Source: an uncultured Anaerolineae bacterium
GTDB taxonomy: Bacteria; Chloroflexota; Anaerolineae; Anaerolineales; Villigracilaceae
NCBI GenBank assembly: GCA_903854805.1
Contig: CAINXK010000013.1
Location: forward strand, 16,411-80,410
Direction of reading: 5' to 3'
Length of the DNA: 64,000 bases
Shown: in pieces, positions 18,061 through 26,214 of the stretch
Position numbering within the stretch: position 1 is the first letter of the stretch
Layout of the letters: every line of letters starts with the position of its first letter
The notes under the pieces: model-generated
Database searches by the model: none
What the model was told of the DNA's origin: nothing
The model's input: only the letters and a program-made list of their open reading frames with translations
Program-made: the position numbers and the translations under genes

Positions 18061-19512
18061 ATGGCATTGAACGTGAATCTAGAAAGCAAAAAAAAATCCA
18101 ACCGGGTCTACTGGCTGATTGCCGGTCTATTCCTGTTAGTTGCGGCTGGCGGATCTTATTTATGGGTAAACCAGGCACAGATCACAGAACGCGGTACTTA
18201 CCAGACGAGTACTGCAACCCTGGGCACACTGACTGCCAACGTAGGTGCTACTGGAACTATACGCGCAGGACATTCAGCAATATTGGTATGGAATACAAGT
18301 GGTCGGGTGGAAATTGTCAACGCCGGCCTAGGCACAAAAATCAAAACTGACCAGGTTCTGGCTGCGCTATCGCCAGATTCAGTTTCGAAAAATATCATCC
18401 TGGCCGAAGCAGACCTGGTGACAGCCCAGAAAAATCTCGATACACTGCTGCTATCAAACAGCACCGAATCGCTAGCCATGCAAAAGCTAGCCGATGCCAA
18501 ACAAACCGTATCCGATGCGCAGGATAAGTACGATTTCATTACCCAGGAACGTGTTCCAGGCGAAGTAATTCAAGACGCATCAGATCAAATTGTAAAAGCC
18601 AAAAAACAACTAAAACAACTGGAATTCTTTTACAACCTGTTTTATTCCAATCGGCCGGATGGCGCCACAGATAAAGCCTTGATGATTGTCCAGCTAACCA
18701 AATCCAAACAAAATATCGCAGACCTGACATCCAAATACAACTGGTACACCAGCCAGGCAAGTCCAATCGAAATTGAGAAAACCCTGGCCGCGTTGAACCT
18801 GGCAAAAGCCAAACAGGAAGATGCACAACGCGCCCTGGACCGGCTGAAAAATGGTGGGAAATTAGCCGATATTACCGCAGCCAAAGCCAGGGTCGCTGCA
18901 GCAACGGCAACCATCAATCAGGCACAGATCGTCGCCCCTTTTGATGGCACAGTTACCCAATCCACGATCCAGGCGGGAGATCGCGTATCTACCGGTCAGA
19001 CCGCTTTCCGAGTGGACGACCTCACTTTGTTGATGGTAGATTTGCAAATTTCAGAAGTTGACATCAATAATGTAGCGGTAGGCCAAGCCGTTACCGTCAG
19101 TATGGATGCCGTGCCCGACAAGACGTACCAAGGTATTGTTTCCAAAGTTAATCAATCGGCAAAAGCCGGACAGGGTGGCATCAATTTTACGGTAAGTGTG
19201 ACCCTGACCGATAATGATGAACTCGTTAAACCTGGCATGACGGCTGATGTCACAATTATAGTGAAACAGGTGGCGGATGCCTTGTTGGTGCCGAACCGCG
19301 CCGTGCGCATGGTGAGCGGAAAGCGTATTGTTTATATTCTCAAAGACAAACAACCCCTGCCCGTGGCCATTCGCCTGGGCGCCAGCGCAGATGAAAACAG
19401 CCAGGTGATCGGCGGCGACTTAAAGGCGGGTGATCTGATTATTTTGAACCCACCCAATGCAGCCAACCCAGACGCTCAAAGCGCCAGTCCAACATTGACA
19501 CCCGTGAAATAA
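18061..19512 (+). CDS. MacA/HlyD-type efflux adaptor 1
   Basis: 483 residues from the ATG at 18061, which has GGAGGAT 5 bases upstream. One N-terminal membrane helix (about 14-35) is followed by a lipoyl/barrel-sandwich half, a long coiled-coil hairpin (about 100-290, rich in Lys, Ala and Gln), the second half (IVAPFDGTVTQSTIQAGDRV), a beta-barrel and a membrane-proximal domain ending in GDLIILNPP. It is the periplasmic-type adaptor of a tripartite-like ABC exporter. In an organism with a single membrane or unusual envelope it would link the permease to the outside. A close paralogue follows. Confidence 0.88.
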   Translation: MALNVNLESKKKSNRVYWLIAGLFLLVAAGGSYLWVNQAQITERGTYQTSTATLGTLTANVGATGTIRAGHSAILVWNTSGRVEIVNAGLGTKIKTDQVLAALSPDSVSKNIILAEADLVTAQKNLDTLLLSNSTESLAMQKLADAKQTVSDAQDKYDFITQERVPGEVIQDASDQIVKAKKQLKQLEFFYNLFYSNRPDGATDKALMIVQLTKSKQNIADLTSKYNWYTSQASPIEIEKTLAALNLAKAKQEDAQRALDRLKNGGKLADITAAKARVAAATATINQAQIVAPFDGTVTQSTIQAGDRVSTGQTAFRVDDLTLLMVDLQISEVDINNVAVGQAVTVSMDAVPDKTYQGIVSKVNQSAKAGQGGINFTVSVTLTDNDELVKPGMTADVTIIVKQVADALLVPNRAVRMVSGKRIVYILKDKQPLPVAIRLGASADENSQVIGGDLKAGDLIILNPPNAANPDAQSASPTLTPVK

Positions 19513-19654
19513 AAGCGGAAAAAGTGGTCAGTGATAAACACAGTGCAAGAACAGCGCCTGACCGATTGAAATCAATCTAAGAATAATGTGCCCGATGGTA
19601 GCTTGCACCAGGCACACTGAAATAGACCAAGCAATAAGTACCCGGAGGATTGTT

Positions 19655-21052
19655 ATGAAAATTGGAAGCTTTTTAAAAAAATATTGGATCGTTATTCTCG
19701 TGGTAATCGCAGCCGTCGCCGCAGGGCTCATCTGGCAAAATAGCCGGAAAGCAGCCAGCGACAGTGTCTACCAGACAGTTGCCACCTCGCGCGGCACACT
19801 GACAGCCAACATAGGCGCCACAGGTACAGTTCGCGCCGGACAGAGCGCCAGCCTTACCTGGCAAACCAGCGGCCGCGTGGAAAGCGTCAAAGGTTCGATT
19901 GGGGACGCGGTAAAAACTGATGATGTGCTGGCTTCACTCTTGCAGACATCCATGTCGCAAAACATTATCCTGGCCGAAGCCGATCTGATTACGGCTCAGA
20001 AAAACTTGGACGATTTAATGGCCTCAAAAACCAGCCTTGCTCAGGCTCAACAAAGCCTGGCCAATGCAAAACAGGCCGTGGAAGATGCGCAAGAGAAGGT
20101 CGACAGCCTCAGTTTCGACCGCGCATCCGATAACTTGATCCAACAAACCCAGGCCAATATTGACCTTGCCAAACGCGACGTTACCCGGGCCGAAGATAAC
20201 TATAAGCTGTATGTAAAAAAACCTGAAGGTGACTCAAATAAAGCGCAAGCTCTTTTGACCCTGACAAACGCGCGCCAAAAGCTAACCGATATGACTAACA
20301 AGTACAACTGGTATACAGGCAAAGCTACTGATCTGGACGCTGAAAAATACCGCGCCAATCTGGCAGTTGCTCAGGCTCAAGAAGCCGATGCCCAACGTGA
20401 AGTAGACCGCATAAAGAATGGCCCCAGCGCAGATGATATCGCTGCCGCCAAAGCCAGGGTCGCCGCAGCCGAATCGACTCTGAACCAATCCAGAATCGTT
20501 GCACCTTTTGATGGTATGCTCACCCAGGTTGAGCCCGTGCCAGGTGACATGGTTTCGCCCGGCACAACAGCCTTCCGCATCGATGATCTCGTGCACCTTT
20601 TAGTCGACCTACAAATATCGGAAGTGGATATCAACAACGTGACCGAGGGACAACCCGTCACGATAACATTCGATGCCGTACAGGGCAAAACCTACAACGG
20701 GATTGTATCCAAGATCAGCCAGGCTGGTAACTCGAGTGGCTCTGGAGTCAACTTCACCGTTACAGTTGCATTGACCGAAATAGATGAACTGGTCAAGCCT
20801 GGCATGACCGCGGCGGTAAATATCACTGTCCGAGAACTGAGTAATGCCTTACTGGTCCAGAATCGAGCGGTACGCCAGGTCAATGGCAAACGCGTTGTGT
20901 ATGTGCTTAAAGACAACAAACCTGTGGCCGTGGAAATTCGCCTGGGCGCTACATCTGATACTACCAGCGAAGTGGCCGGTGGTGACTTGAAGGAAGGCGA
21001 TCTGATCATTCTTAATCCGCCATCCACAAGTGGTGGACCTTTCGGCGGGTAA
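19655..21052 (+). CDS. MacA/HlyD-type efflux adaptor 2
   Basis: 465 residues; the ATG at 19655 has GGAGG 6 bases upstream. Domain order is the same as in the preceding gene: membrane helix (about 10-28), barrel-sandwich, coiled-coil hairpin (about 95-265), IVAPFDGMLTQVEPVPGDMV, beta-barrel and final GDLIILNPPS. Long stretches match the first adaptor (for example DLQISEVDINNV), so this is a tandem duplication that has diverged. It lies 11 bases before the ATPase gene and is surely in the export operon. Confidence 0.88.
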   Translation: MKIGSFLKKYWIVILVVIAAVAAGLIWQNSRKAASDSVYQTVATSRGTLTANIGATGTVRAGQSASLTWQTSGRVESVKGSIGDAVKTDDVLASLLQTSMSQNIILAEADLITAQKNLDDLMASKTSLAQAQQSLANAKQAVEDAQEKVDSLSFDRASDNLIQQTQANIDLAKRDVTRAEDNYKLYVKKPEGDSNKAQALLTLTNARQKLTDMTNKYNWYTGKATDLDAEKYRANLAVAQAQEADAQREVDRIKNGPSADDIAAAKARVAAAESTLNQSRIVAPFDGMLTQVEPVPGDMVSPGTTAFRIDDLVHLLVDLQISEVDINNVTEGQPVTITFDAVQGKTYNGIVSKISQAGNSSGSGVNFTVTVALTEIDELVKPGMTAAVNITVRELSNALLVQNRAVRQVNGKRVVYVLKDNKPVAVEIRLGATSDTTSEVAGGDLKEGDLIILNPPSTSGGPFGG

Positions 21053-21063
21053 GTGAGGAATTC

Positions 21064-21747
21064 ATGACTGAACCTGTAATTATTGCAGAAGACCTGGTCA
21101 AAACATACCTGATGGGTGATGTAGAAGTAAATGCCCTGCGCGGGCTGACCATGAGCATCGACCGAGGTGAAGTGGTAGCGATCGTAGGACCCTCGGGGTC
21201 GGGTAAATCTACCTTGATGAATATTCTGGGTTGTCTCGACCGCCCGACCACTGGCACATACACACTGGATGGCGAATCGGTTGCCGGACTAAGCGATGAC
21301 CAGTTGGCCAATATTCGTAACCGCAAGGTTGGCTTCATTTTTCAAAGCTTCAACCTGCTCTCACGCCAAACAGCACTTTCAAACGTCGAGTTACCTTTAC
21401 GTTACTCTGGAAAAAAAGAAGGCCGCAAAGAACGCGCCCGGCAGTCACTGATATCAGTCGGATTGCAGGATCGCATCAACCACAAACCTTACGAACTTTC
21501 CGGTGGACAGCAACAGCGTGTGGCCATTGCGCGGGCATTAGTCAATGATCCGGCCATCATCATGGCCGATGAACCCACCGGCAACCTGGATTCAAAGGTT
21601 GGACAGGAGATCATGGACCTCTTGCTTAATCTTAACAGACAGGTGGGCACAACCCTGATTATTGTGACCCACGACCCTAAAATTGCCGCACAAACTCAAC
21701 GCATCATCCGCATCCGTGACGGAATGGTAGATACGGAGATCCAATGA
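21064..21747 (+). CDS. ABC transporter ATP-binding protein, MacB/LolD type
   Basis: 227 residues with all nucleotide-binding motifs: Walker A GPSGSGKST (42-50), Q-loop Gln94, signature LSGGQQQ (145-151), Walker B IIMADE (165-170) and the switch His in VTHDP. Length and the GCLDRPTTGTY motif fit the MacB/LolD (FtsE-like) class, which powers mechanotransmission exporters rather than import. It overlaps the permease start by ATGA, so the two subunits are made together. Confidence 0.93.
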   Translation: MTEPVIIAEDLVKTYLMGDVEVNALRGLTMSIDRGEVVAIVGPSGSGKSTLMNILGCLDRPTTGTYTLDGESVAGLSDDQLANIRNRKVGFIFQSFNLLSRQTALSNVELPLRYSGKKEGRKERARQSLISVGLQDRINHKPYELSGGQQQRVAIARALVNDPAIIMADEPTGNLDSKVGQEIMDLLLNLNRQVGTTLIIVTHDPKIAAQTQRIIRIRDGMVDTEIQ

Positions 21748-22994
21748 ACGCAACTCAAATCCTTGTTGAAGCTTTAGAAAGCCTGAATTCCAATAAAATG
21801 CGCTCAGGGCTGACCATTTTGGGCATCGTCATCGGTGTAGCAGCCGTAATCGCCATGCTGGCAGTTGGGCAGGGTGCACAGAATTCCATTACCGGATCCA
21901 TCAATGGGATTGGGACCAATGTGCTTTTCGTCTTCACAGGCAACCAAATGGGCCCTCCCGGACGAAACCAGGGCGCTTCAAAAAATGTACGCCCACTGAC
22001 CATGAACGATGCACAGGCTATCAATGATGTCTTTGCGGCGCCCTCTGTGTCGGCAGTTGCACCAGTTTTACAGGGTTCAGCCGAAGCTGCTGCCCTGGGT
22101 CAGACCAGTAATACCACAGTTAATGGGGTTACCCCAGCCTACGGAGCGGTCCGCAACGAAACAGTTACCGAGGGTGAATTTATCAACAATGAACAATATC
22201 TGGGACATGCTTCCGTTGCAGTAATCGGCCCTGACCTGGCAGATAAGTTATTCGGCCGGAAAGAAGGGTTGGTTGGGGAAACCATGCGCCTGGCCGGACA
22301 GCCTTTCCGCATTATTGGTGTGCTTGGCAGTAAAGGCGGCTCAGCCTTTGGGAATGCCGATAACCAGGTTGTTATCCCATTAACAACGGCAAGAGATCGT
22401 GTCACCCACCGTAGTGGCGATAATGTAGATGTCATCTTTGTCGAATCAGTCAGCGCCGATGCCACCACCCTGGCCGCAGACGAGATCAAGCAGATCATGC
22501 AGACGCGCCACAACATCCCGGTTGGAGGCGAAAATGACTTTACCGTATTTACCCAACAGGACATGCTGCAGACAGCCTCATCAATCACTGGCATCCTGAC
22601 AATTTTTCTGGGTGGAATTGCTGGTATTTCGCTGCTGGTAGGTGGTATCGGCATCATGAACATCATGCTGGTCTCAGTGGCAGAACGTACCCGCGAGATT
22701 GGTTTACGTAAAGCTCTGGGTGCCAGAAAACGAGACATTCTGACCCAATTCCTGGCCGAATCTTCGCTGCTCAGCCTTTTGGGCGGCATCATAGGCATCA
22801 TGCTCGGTTGGACCATCTCATTTATCGTTGGCAGGGTAGCGGTGGCAACAGGCAACGCATTTGAACCATCGATAACGGTCAGCTCTGTGCTGCTTGCCAC
22901 GATTTTTTCGGCAGCCATAGGCATGTTCTTTGGAATATATCCGGCCAATCGAGCCGCCGGCCTGCAGCCAGTTGAAGCTCTGCGGTACGAATAG
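21744..22994 (+). CDS. ABC transporter permease, MacB/FtsX type
   Basis: 416 residues, starting inside the stop of the ATPase gene. Helix 1 lies at about 20-42 (MRSGLTILGIVIGVAAVIAM), then a large extracytoplasmic MacB_PCD domain (about 45-270), then three helices forming the FtsX fold at about 285-310, 335-360 and 375-400, with VAERTREIGLRKALGARKRD as the coupling helix. This is the MacB permease architecture with the ATPase on a separate chain. Together with two adaptors it forms an exporter for a peptide, lipid or drug; substrate unknown. Confidence 0.93.
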   Translation: MNATQILVEALESLNSNKMRSGLTILGIVIGVAAVIAMLAVGQGAQNSITGSINGIGTNVLFVFTGNQMGPPGRNQGASKNVRPLTMNDAQAINDVFAAPSVSAVAPVLQGSAEAAALGQTSNTTVNGVTPAYGAVRNETVTEGEFINNEQYLGHASVAVIGPDLADKLFGRKEGLVGETMRLAGQPFRIIGVLGSKGGSAFGNADNQVVIPLTTARDRVTHRSGDNVDVIFVESVSADATTLAADEIKQIMQTRHNIPVGGENDFTVFTQQDMLQTASSITGILTIFLGGIAGISLLVGGIGIMNIMLVSVAERTREIGLRKALGARKRDILTQFLAESSLLSLLGGIIGIMLGWTISFIVGRVAVATGNAFEPSITVSSVLLATIFSAAIGMFFGIYPANRAAGLQPVEALRYE

Positions 22995-22998
22995 AAAA

Positions 22999-23035
22999 GC
23001 AATGATCGATTGCAATCATTATTAATCATTGCAAT
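22999..23035. promoter_or_regulatory. Cluster of dyads upstream of the two-component system
   Basis: ATTGCAAT, itself a palindrome, occurs at 23009-23016 and 23028-23035, with GCAAT / ATTGC arms at 23000-23004 and 23009-23013. The two copies are 19 bases apart. OmpR-type regulators often bind such spaced repeats, so this is a candidate autoregulatory site. Confidence 0.4.
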
Positions 23036-23080
23036 ATTCGAATTATCCTTCAGTCCTATTTTCCACCCAGCGGCAACCTT

Positions 23081-23758
23081 ATGCCAAAAAAAATCCTCGT
23101 CATCGATGACGAACCCAAGATCGTCGAAATCTGCCAAGATTACCTCAAAGCATCTGGCTTTGAGGTAATTTCGGCCCGCGATGGACTGCAGGGGCTAAAT
23201 ATTGCCCGCCGCGAAAAACCTGATCTAATCGTGCTCGACCTGATGATGCCCGGTATGGATGGTCTGGATGTGTGCAGGAACTTGCGCCGCGAAGGCAACA
23301 TCCCCATCATCATGCTGACTGCGCGCGTGGAAGAAAGCGATAAGCTGGTCGGTTTGGAGCTTGGAGCAGATGATTACATTACCAAGCCATTCAGCCCACG
23401 CGAATTGGTGGCACGAGTACGGGTGGTGCTGCGACGCGCAAGCGGAGACGCAACCAGTGAGATTATCCGAGTTGGCGAAGTTAGTATTGACCGTACTCGT
23501 TATGAAGCCATTTTGCCAGACAAGACCATCCTGCTCACACCTACTGAATTTGAAATCCTGACAACTTTGATGAAACAACCCGGACGTATTTTCTCGCGTG
23601 CGCAATTGCTGACAGCCGTACACGGCATCGCCTTTGAAAGCTACGAACGGGCTATCGATTCGCACATCCGCAACCTACGTCGAAAGCTTGAAACAGCAGC
23701 TGGAGATGCCCGTTACATCATCACTGTTCATGGTGTTGGATATAAATTTGAAGGCTAA
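23081..23758 (+). CDS. OmpR-family response regulator
   Basis: 225 residues. The receiver domain (1-120) has the acid pocket DD at 9-10, the phospho-acceptor Asp53 in IVLDLMMPGMDG, the conserved Thr and Lys in LTAR and TKPF. The winged-helix output domain (about 130-223) ends IITVHGVGYKFEG, typical of OmpR/PhoB regulators. The histidine kinase gene starts 1 base after its stop. Its likely targets are the adjacent export operon or itself. Confidence 0.95.
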   Translation: MPKKILVIDDEPKIVEICQDYLKASGFEVISARDGLQGLNIARREKPDLIVLDLMMPGMDGLDVCRNLRREGNIPIIMLTARVEESDKLVGLELGADDYITKPFSPRELVARVRVVLRRASGDATSEIIRVGEVSIDRTRYEAILPDKTILLTPTEFEILTTLMKQPGRIFSRAQLLTAVHGIAFESYERAIDSHIRNLRRKLETAAGDARYIITVHGVGYKFEG

Positions 23759-23759
23759 T

Positions 23760-25118
23760 ATGACCAATACTACTGTGCGCTCGATCCAAACCCGCCTTTT
23801 TACCTTGCTGCTGCGAGCGTTTAGTGCTGCCGTTTTATTCATAACATTGGTAATTCTGGCTGCAATGGCATATTTTTTGACTTATCCATCCAGCTATAAT
23901 CCTATCGAGCGCTTACCAATCATTACCCGGCTGGAGACCTTTTACCTGGTAAAAAACAGTTGGCAGGGAGTGGAAGTACTGCCTAAAAATGATATCGATG
24001 CAGATTACCACCGTTTCTGGGCCAGATCAATTCTGCTGGATGCGCAAGGAAAAGTTGTTCTAGACCATGGCAGCACCCAAACAGCTCTGATTGGTACGAC
24101 TTATATCAAGAAAAAAAGCGACCCGGCCATCCCGATCCTGACCCACGGAAAATTGACAGCCACATTGTTGTTTGATGAATCTTTTTTTCCAGCGCAGCAA
24201 CAGCTATCCTTCGACTTTTTACTACCGATTGGCATGATCGCAATGGTCATGGCCATTCCCACTATTATCATTGGGCTTGTGCTGATGCGCCGTTTTGTAA
24301 CCCCACTGGCGGAGGTCATCGCCGCAGCGCGAGCCGTTGCCGGGGGAGATTTATCGACTCGTGTGCGTGCTTCCGGACCGGATGATCTGCGCGCACTCTC
24401 AGATAGCTTTAACCATATGGCCGCTTCCCTGGAACAAAGCGACAGCGAACGCCGTAACATGCTGGCAGATATAGCACATGAACTGCGCACGCCTTTAACG
24501 GTCATGCGTGGGCGTCTGGAAGGCATTGTAGACGGCATCTACGACGCCAGCCCAGATCAAATTAGCCCGGCGCTCGAAGAGACCTATTTACTCGAACGCC
24601 TGGTGGAAGACCTGCGCTTGCTAACTCTGGCGGAAACACGGCAGTTACACTTTGAACACAAGCATGTGAATCTTGGCGAGGTCGTTACTTATGTCATCGA
24701 TTTATTCCAGGCCGAGGCAGATGATAAAAACATCAAGCTCAGCTTTGAAGATATCGACAAAACTGCAGCTGCCATGCTAGACCCTCAGCGCATAAAACAG
24801 GTGGTGGGAAATCTCGTCAGCAATGCTTTGCGCTACACGCCTGAAGGCGGGAACGTAATCCTGACAGTCGTCAACACTGCCGGGATGGTGCTCCTAACCA
24901 TCAGCGATGACGGCCCGGGAGTACCAGCCGAAGATCTATCCAGCATTTTCAAACGCTTCTGGCGTGGAGAAAAATCACGTTCACGCGCATCCGGTGGGGC
25001 GGGCCTGGGCCTTGCAATTGCCCGGCAGCTGGTAGAAGCCCAAGGCGGCCAAATTCATGCTAAAAACCGCGACCTTGGCGGGTTAAATATCTCTATCCAA
25101 TTCCCCGCATTGACATAA
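23760..25118 (+). CDS. Sensor histidine kinase
   Basis: 452 residues; the ATG at 23760 is 1 base after the regulator's stop. Two membrane helices (about 16-42 and 155-177) bracket an extracytoplasmic sensor of about 110 residues. HAMP (178-230) leads to the H box LADIAHELRTPL with phospho-acceptor His240, the N box VVGNLVSNALRYTPEGG, G1 DDGPGVP and G2 GGAGLGLAIA. It should phosphorylate the upstream regulator. The location directly after a MacAB-like exporter suggests sensing of an envelope stress or a toxic compound, as in Bce/Mac-type modules, but the ligand is unknown. Confidence 0.95.
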   Translation: MTNTTVRSIQTRLFTLLLRAFSAAVLFITLVILAAMAYFLTYPSSYNPIERLPIITRLETFYLVKNSWQGVEVLPKNDIDADYHRFWARSILLDAQGKVVLDHGSTQTALIGTTYIKKKSDPAIPILTHGKLTATLLFDESFFPAQQQLSFDFLLPIGMIAMVMAIPTIIIGLVLMRRFVTPLAEVIAAARAVAGGDLSTRVRASGPDDLRALSDSFNHMAASLEQSDSERRNMLADIAHELRTPLTVMRGRLEGIVDGIYDASPDQISPALEETYLLERLVEDLRLLTLAETRQLHFEHKHVNLGEVVTYVIDLFQAEADDKNIKLSFEDIDKTAAAMLDPQRIKQVVGNLVSNALRYTPEGGNVILTVVNTAGMVLLTISDDGPGVPAEDLSSIFKRFWRGEKSRSRASGGAGLGLAIARQLVEAQGGQIHAKNRDLGGLNISIQFPALT

Positions 25119-25160
25119 CAATTTCTTCTATTCTTGGGAAAAACCTGAAAAACAAATAAT

Positions 25161-25901
25161 ATGGAACTCTATTTTATTCGTCACGGACAATCACAAAATA
25201 ATGCCAATGTGCAAAACCCTGAGTATAGGGAGAGCCCAGACCCTGAGCTAACTGAAATTGGGTCTGCGCAAGCCAACTACCTGGTTGAATTTTTCAAGAA
25301 AAACCAGGTGCTTGATCAAAAAGCTGGATGGAATATCCAAAATCAGTATGGATTTGGTTTTACTCACATCTACACCAGCCTGATGATCCGAGCAGTAGGC
25401 ACGGCTGCCCCCACCGCTCGCGTCCTGGGGATCCCGTTCACAGCATGGCCAGAAATACACGAGGAAGGGGGCATTTTCAACCGGGACGATAAAACCATCC
25501 GGAGCGGGCTGCCAGGAAAAACACGCTCCTACTTTGAACAGAATTTCCCTGAATTAAGCTTACCAAATGACCTGGATGAAACCGGCTGGTGGAACCGGCC
25601 CTTCGAGGCTGAGGACCAACGCCAGGCGCGCGCTGAAAACTTCCTGGCTGATCTGCTGGCGCGCCACAGCGACCGGGATGACCAACCAGAAGATCGCGTC
25701 GTTTTATTCAGCCACGGCGGTTTTTTTGTGCGCCTGGTGTGTGCCATGCTAAAGCTTCCCTGGCGACAGGCCACCCATGACCTGAAATCATGGTTTTTAT
25801 TGAACAATGGCTCAATCAGTCGTTTTGACATCCACCAGAATGAACTGACAATCTGTTATTTGAACCGCACAGATCATTTTCCTTCTGGCCTGATCACATA
25901 A
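25161..25901 (+). CDS. Histidine phosphatase family protein
   Basis: 246 residues. The phosphoglycerate-mutase-like fold shows RHG at 7-9 (catalytic His8), the partner Arg in the SLMIRAVGTA segment and the second His in VVLFSHGGF. Members are phosphatases or mutases that go through a phosphohistidine; substrate not predictable. It follows the kinase gene at 42 bases and could be co-transcribed. A 42-base palindrome lies after it. Confidence 0.88.
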   Translation: MELYFIRHGQSQNNANVQNPEYRESPDPELTEIGSAQANYLVEFFKKNQVLDQKAGWNIQNQYGFGFTHIYTSLMIRAVGTAAPTARVLGIPFTAWPEIHEEGGIFNRDDKTIRSGLPGKTRSYFEQNFPELSLPNDLDETGWWNRPFEAEDQRQARAENFLADLLARHSDRDDQPEDRVVLFSHGGFFVRLVCAMLKLPWRQATHDLKSWFLLNNGSISRFDIHQNELTICYLNRTDHFPSGLIT

Positions 25902-26027
25902 CAAACTTGAACGGCTTGCCATCGGCGAAAAATTGTTCGAATTCGGAAAAGTCATATACTTGCAAAAAATTGTGCCGTGGCTGATCCGAGCATAGAAATA
26001 AACCAGTTAATTCACATCTTCCACAGT

Positions 26028-26069
26028 ACCCAGAACCCCATTCGGCTGTAGCCGAATGGGGTTCTGGGT
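26028..26069. repeat. Near-perfect 42-base palindrome
   Basis: Twenty-base arms (26028-26047 and 26050-26069) are exact reverse complements with two bases between them; the left arm starts ACCCAGAACCCC. No T run follows, so it is either an unusual terminator for the phosphatase gene or a small mobile palindromic element. Confidence 0.7.
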
Positions 26070-26185
26070 TAAGAATTGCTATCAGATTGGGGTTTTTACA
26101 CTGATTTTTCAAATATTTGGCCAAAAAACAGTACTTAAGTAATGCTAGACTCGTGGAACGAAAAGCTTTACTATTGTGGTACGCT

Positions 26186-26196
26186 TGGTCTGACCA
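26186..26196. promoter_or_regulatory. Candidate GntR-type operator upstream of the ubiquitin-like operon
   Basis: TGGTC-T-GACCA is a perfect palindrome 18 bases before the E1 ATG. FadR-type GntR regulators bind TGGTNNNACCA-like sites, and the E1 itself begins with a GntR-type HTH. Outer GTGGT (26176-26180) and ACCAC (26201-26205) are near-symmetrical extra half-sites. Confidence 0.55.
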
Positions 26197-26214
26197 CCAA
26201 ACCACAGGAGACTT

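Noticed and set aside
22139..23137. 332-codon minus-strand frame
   Set aside because: It lies antisense to the well-supported MacB-type permease and is Ser/Pro-rich as expected for a shadow.
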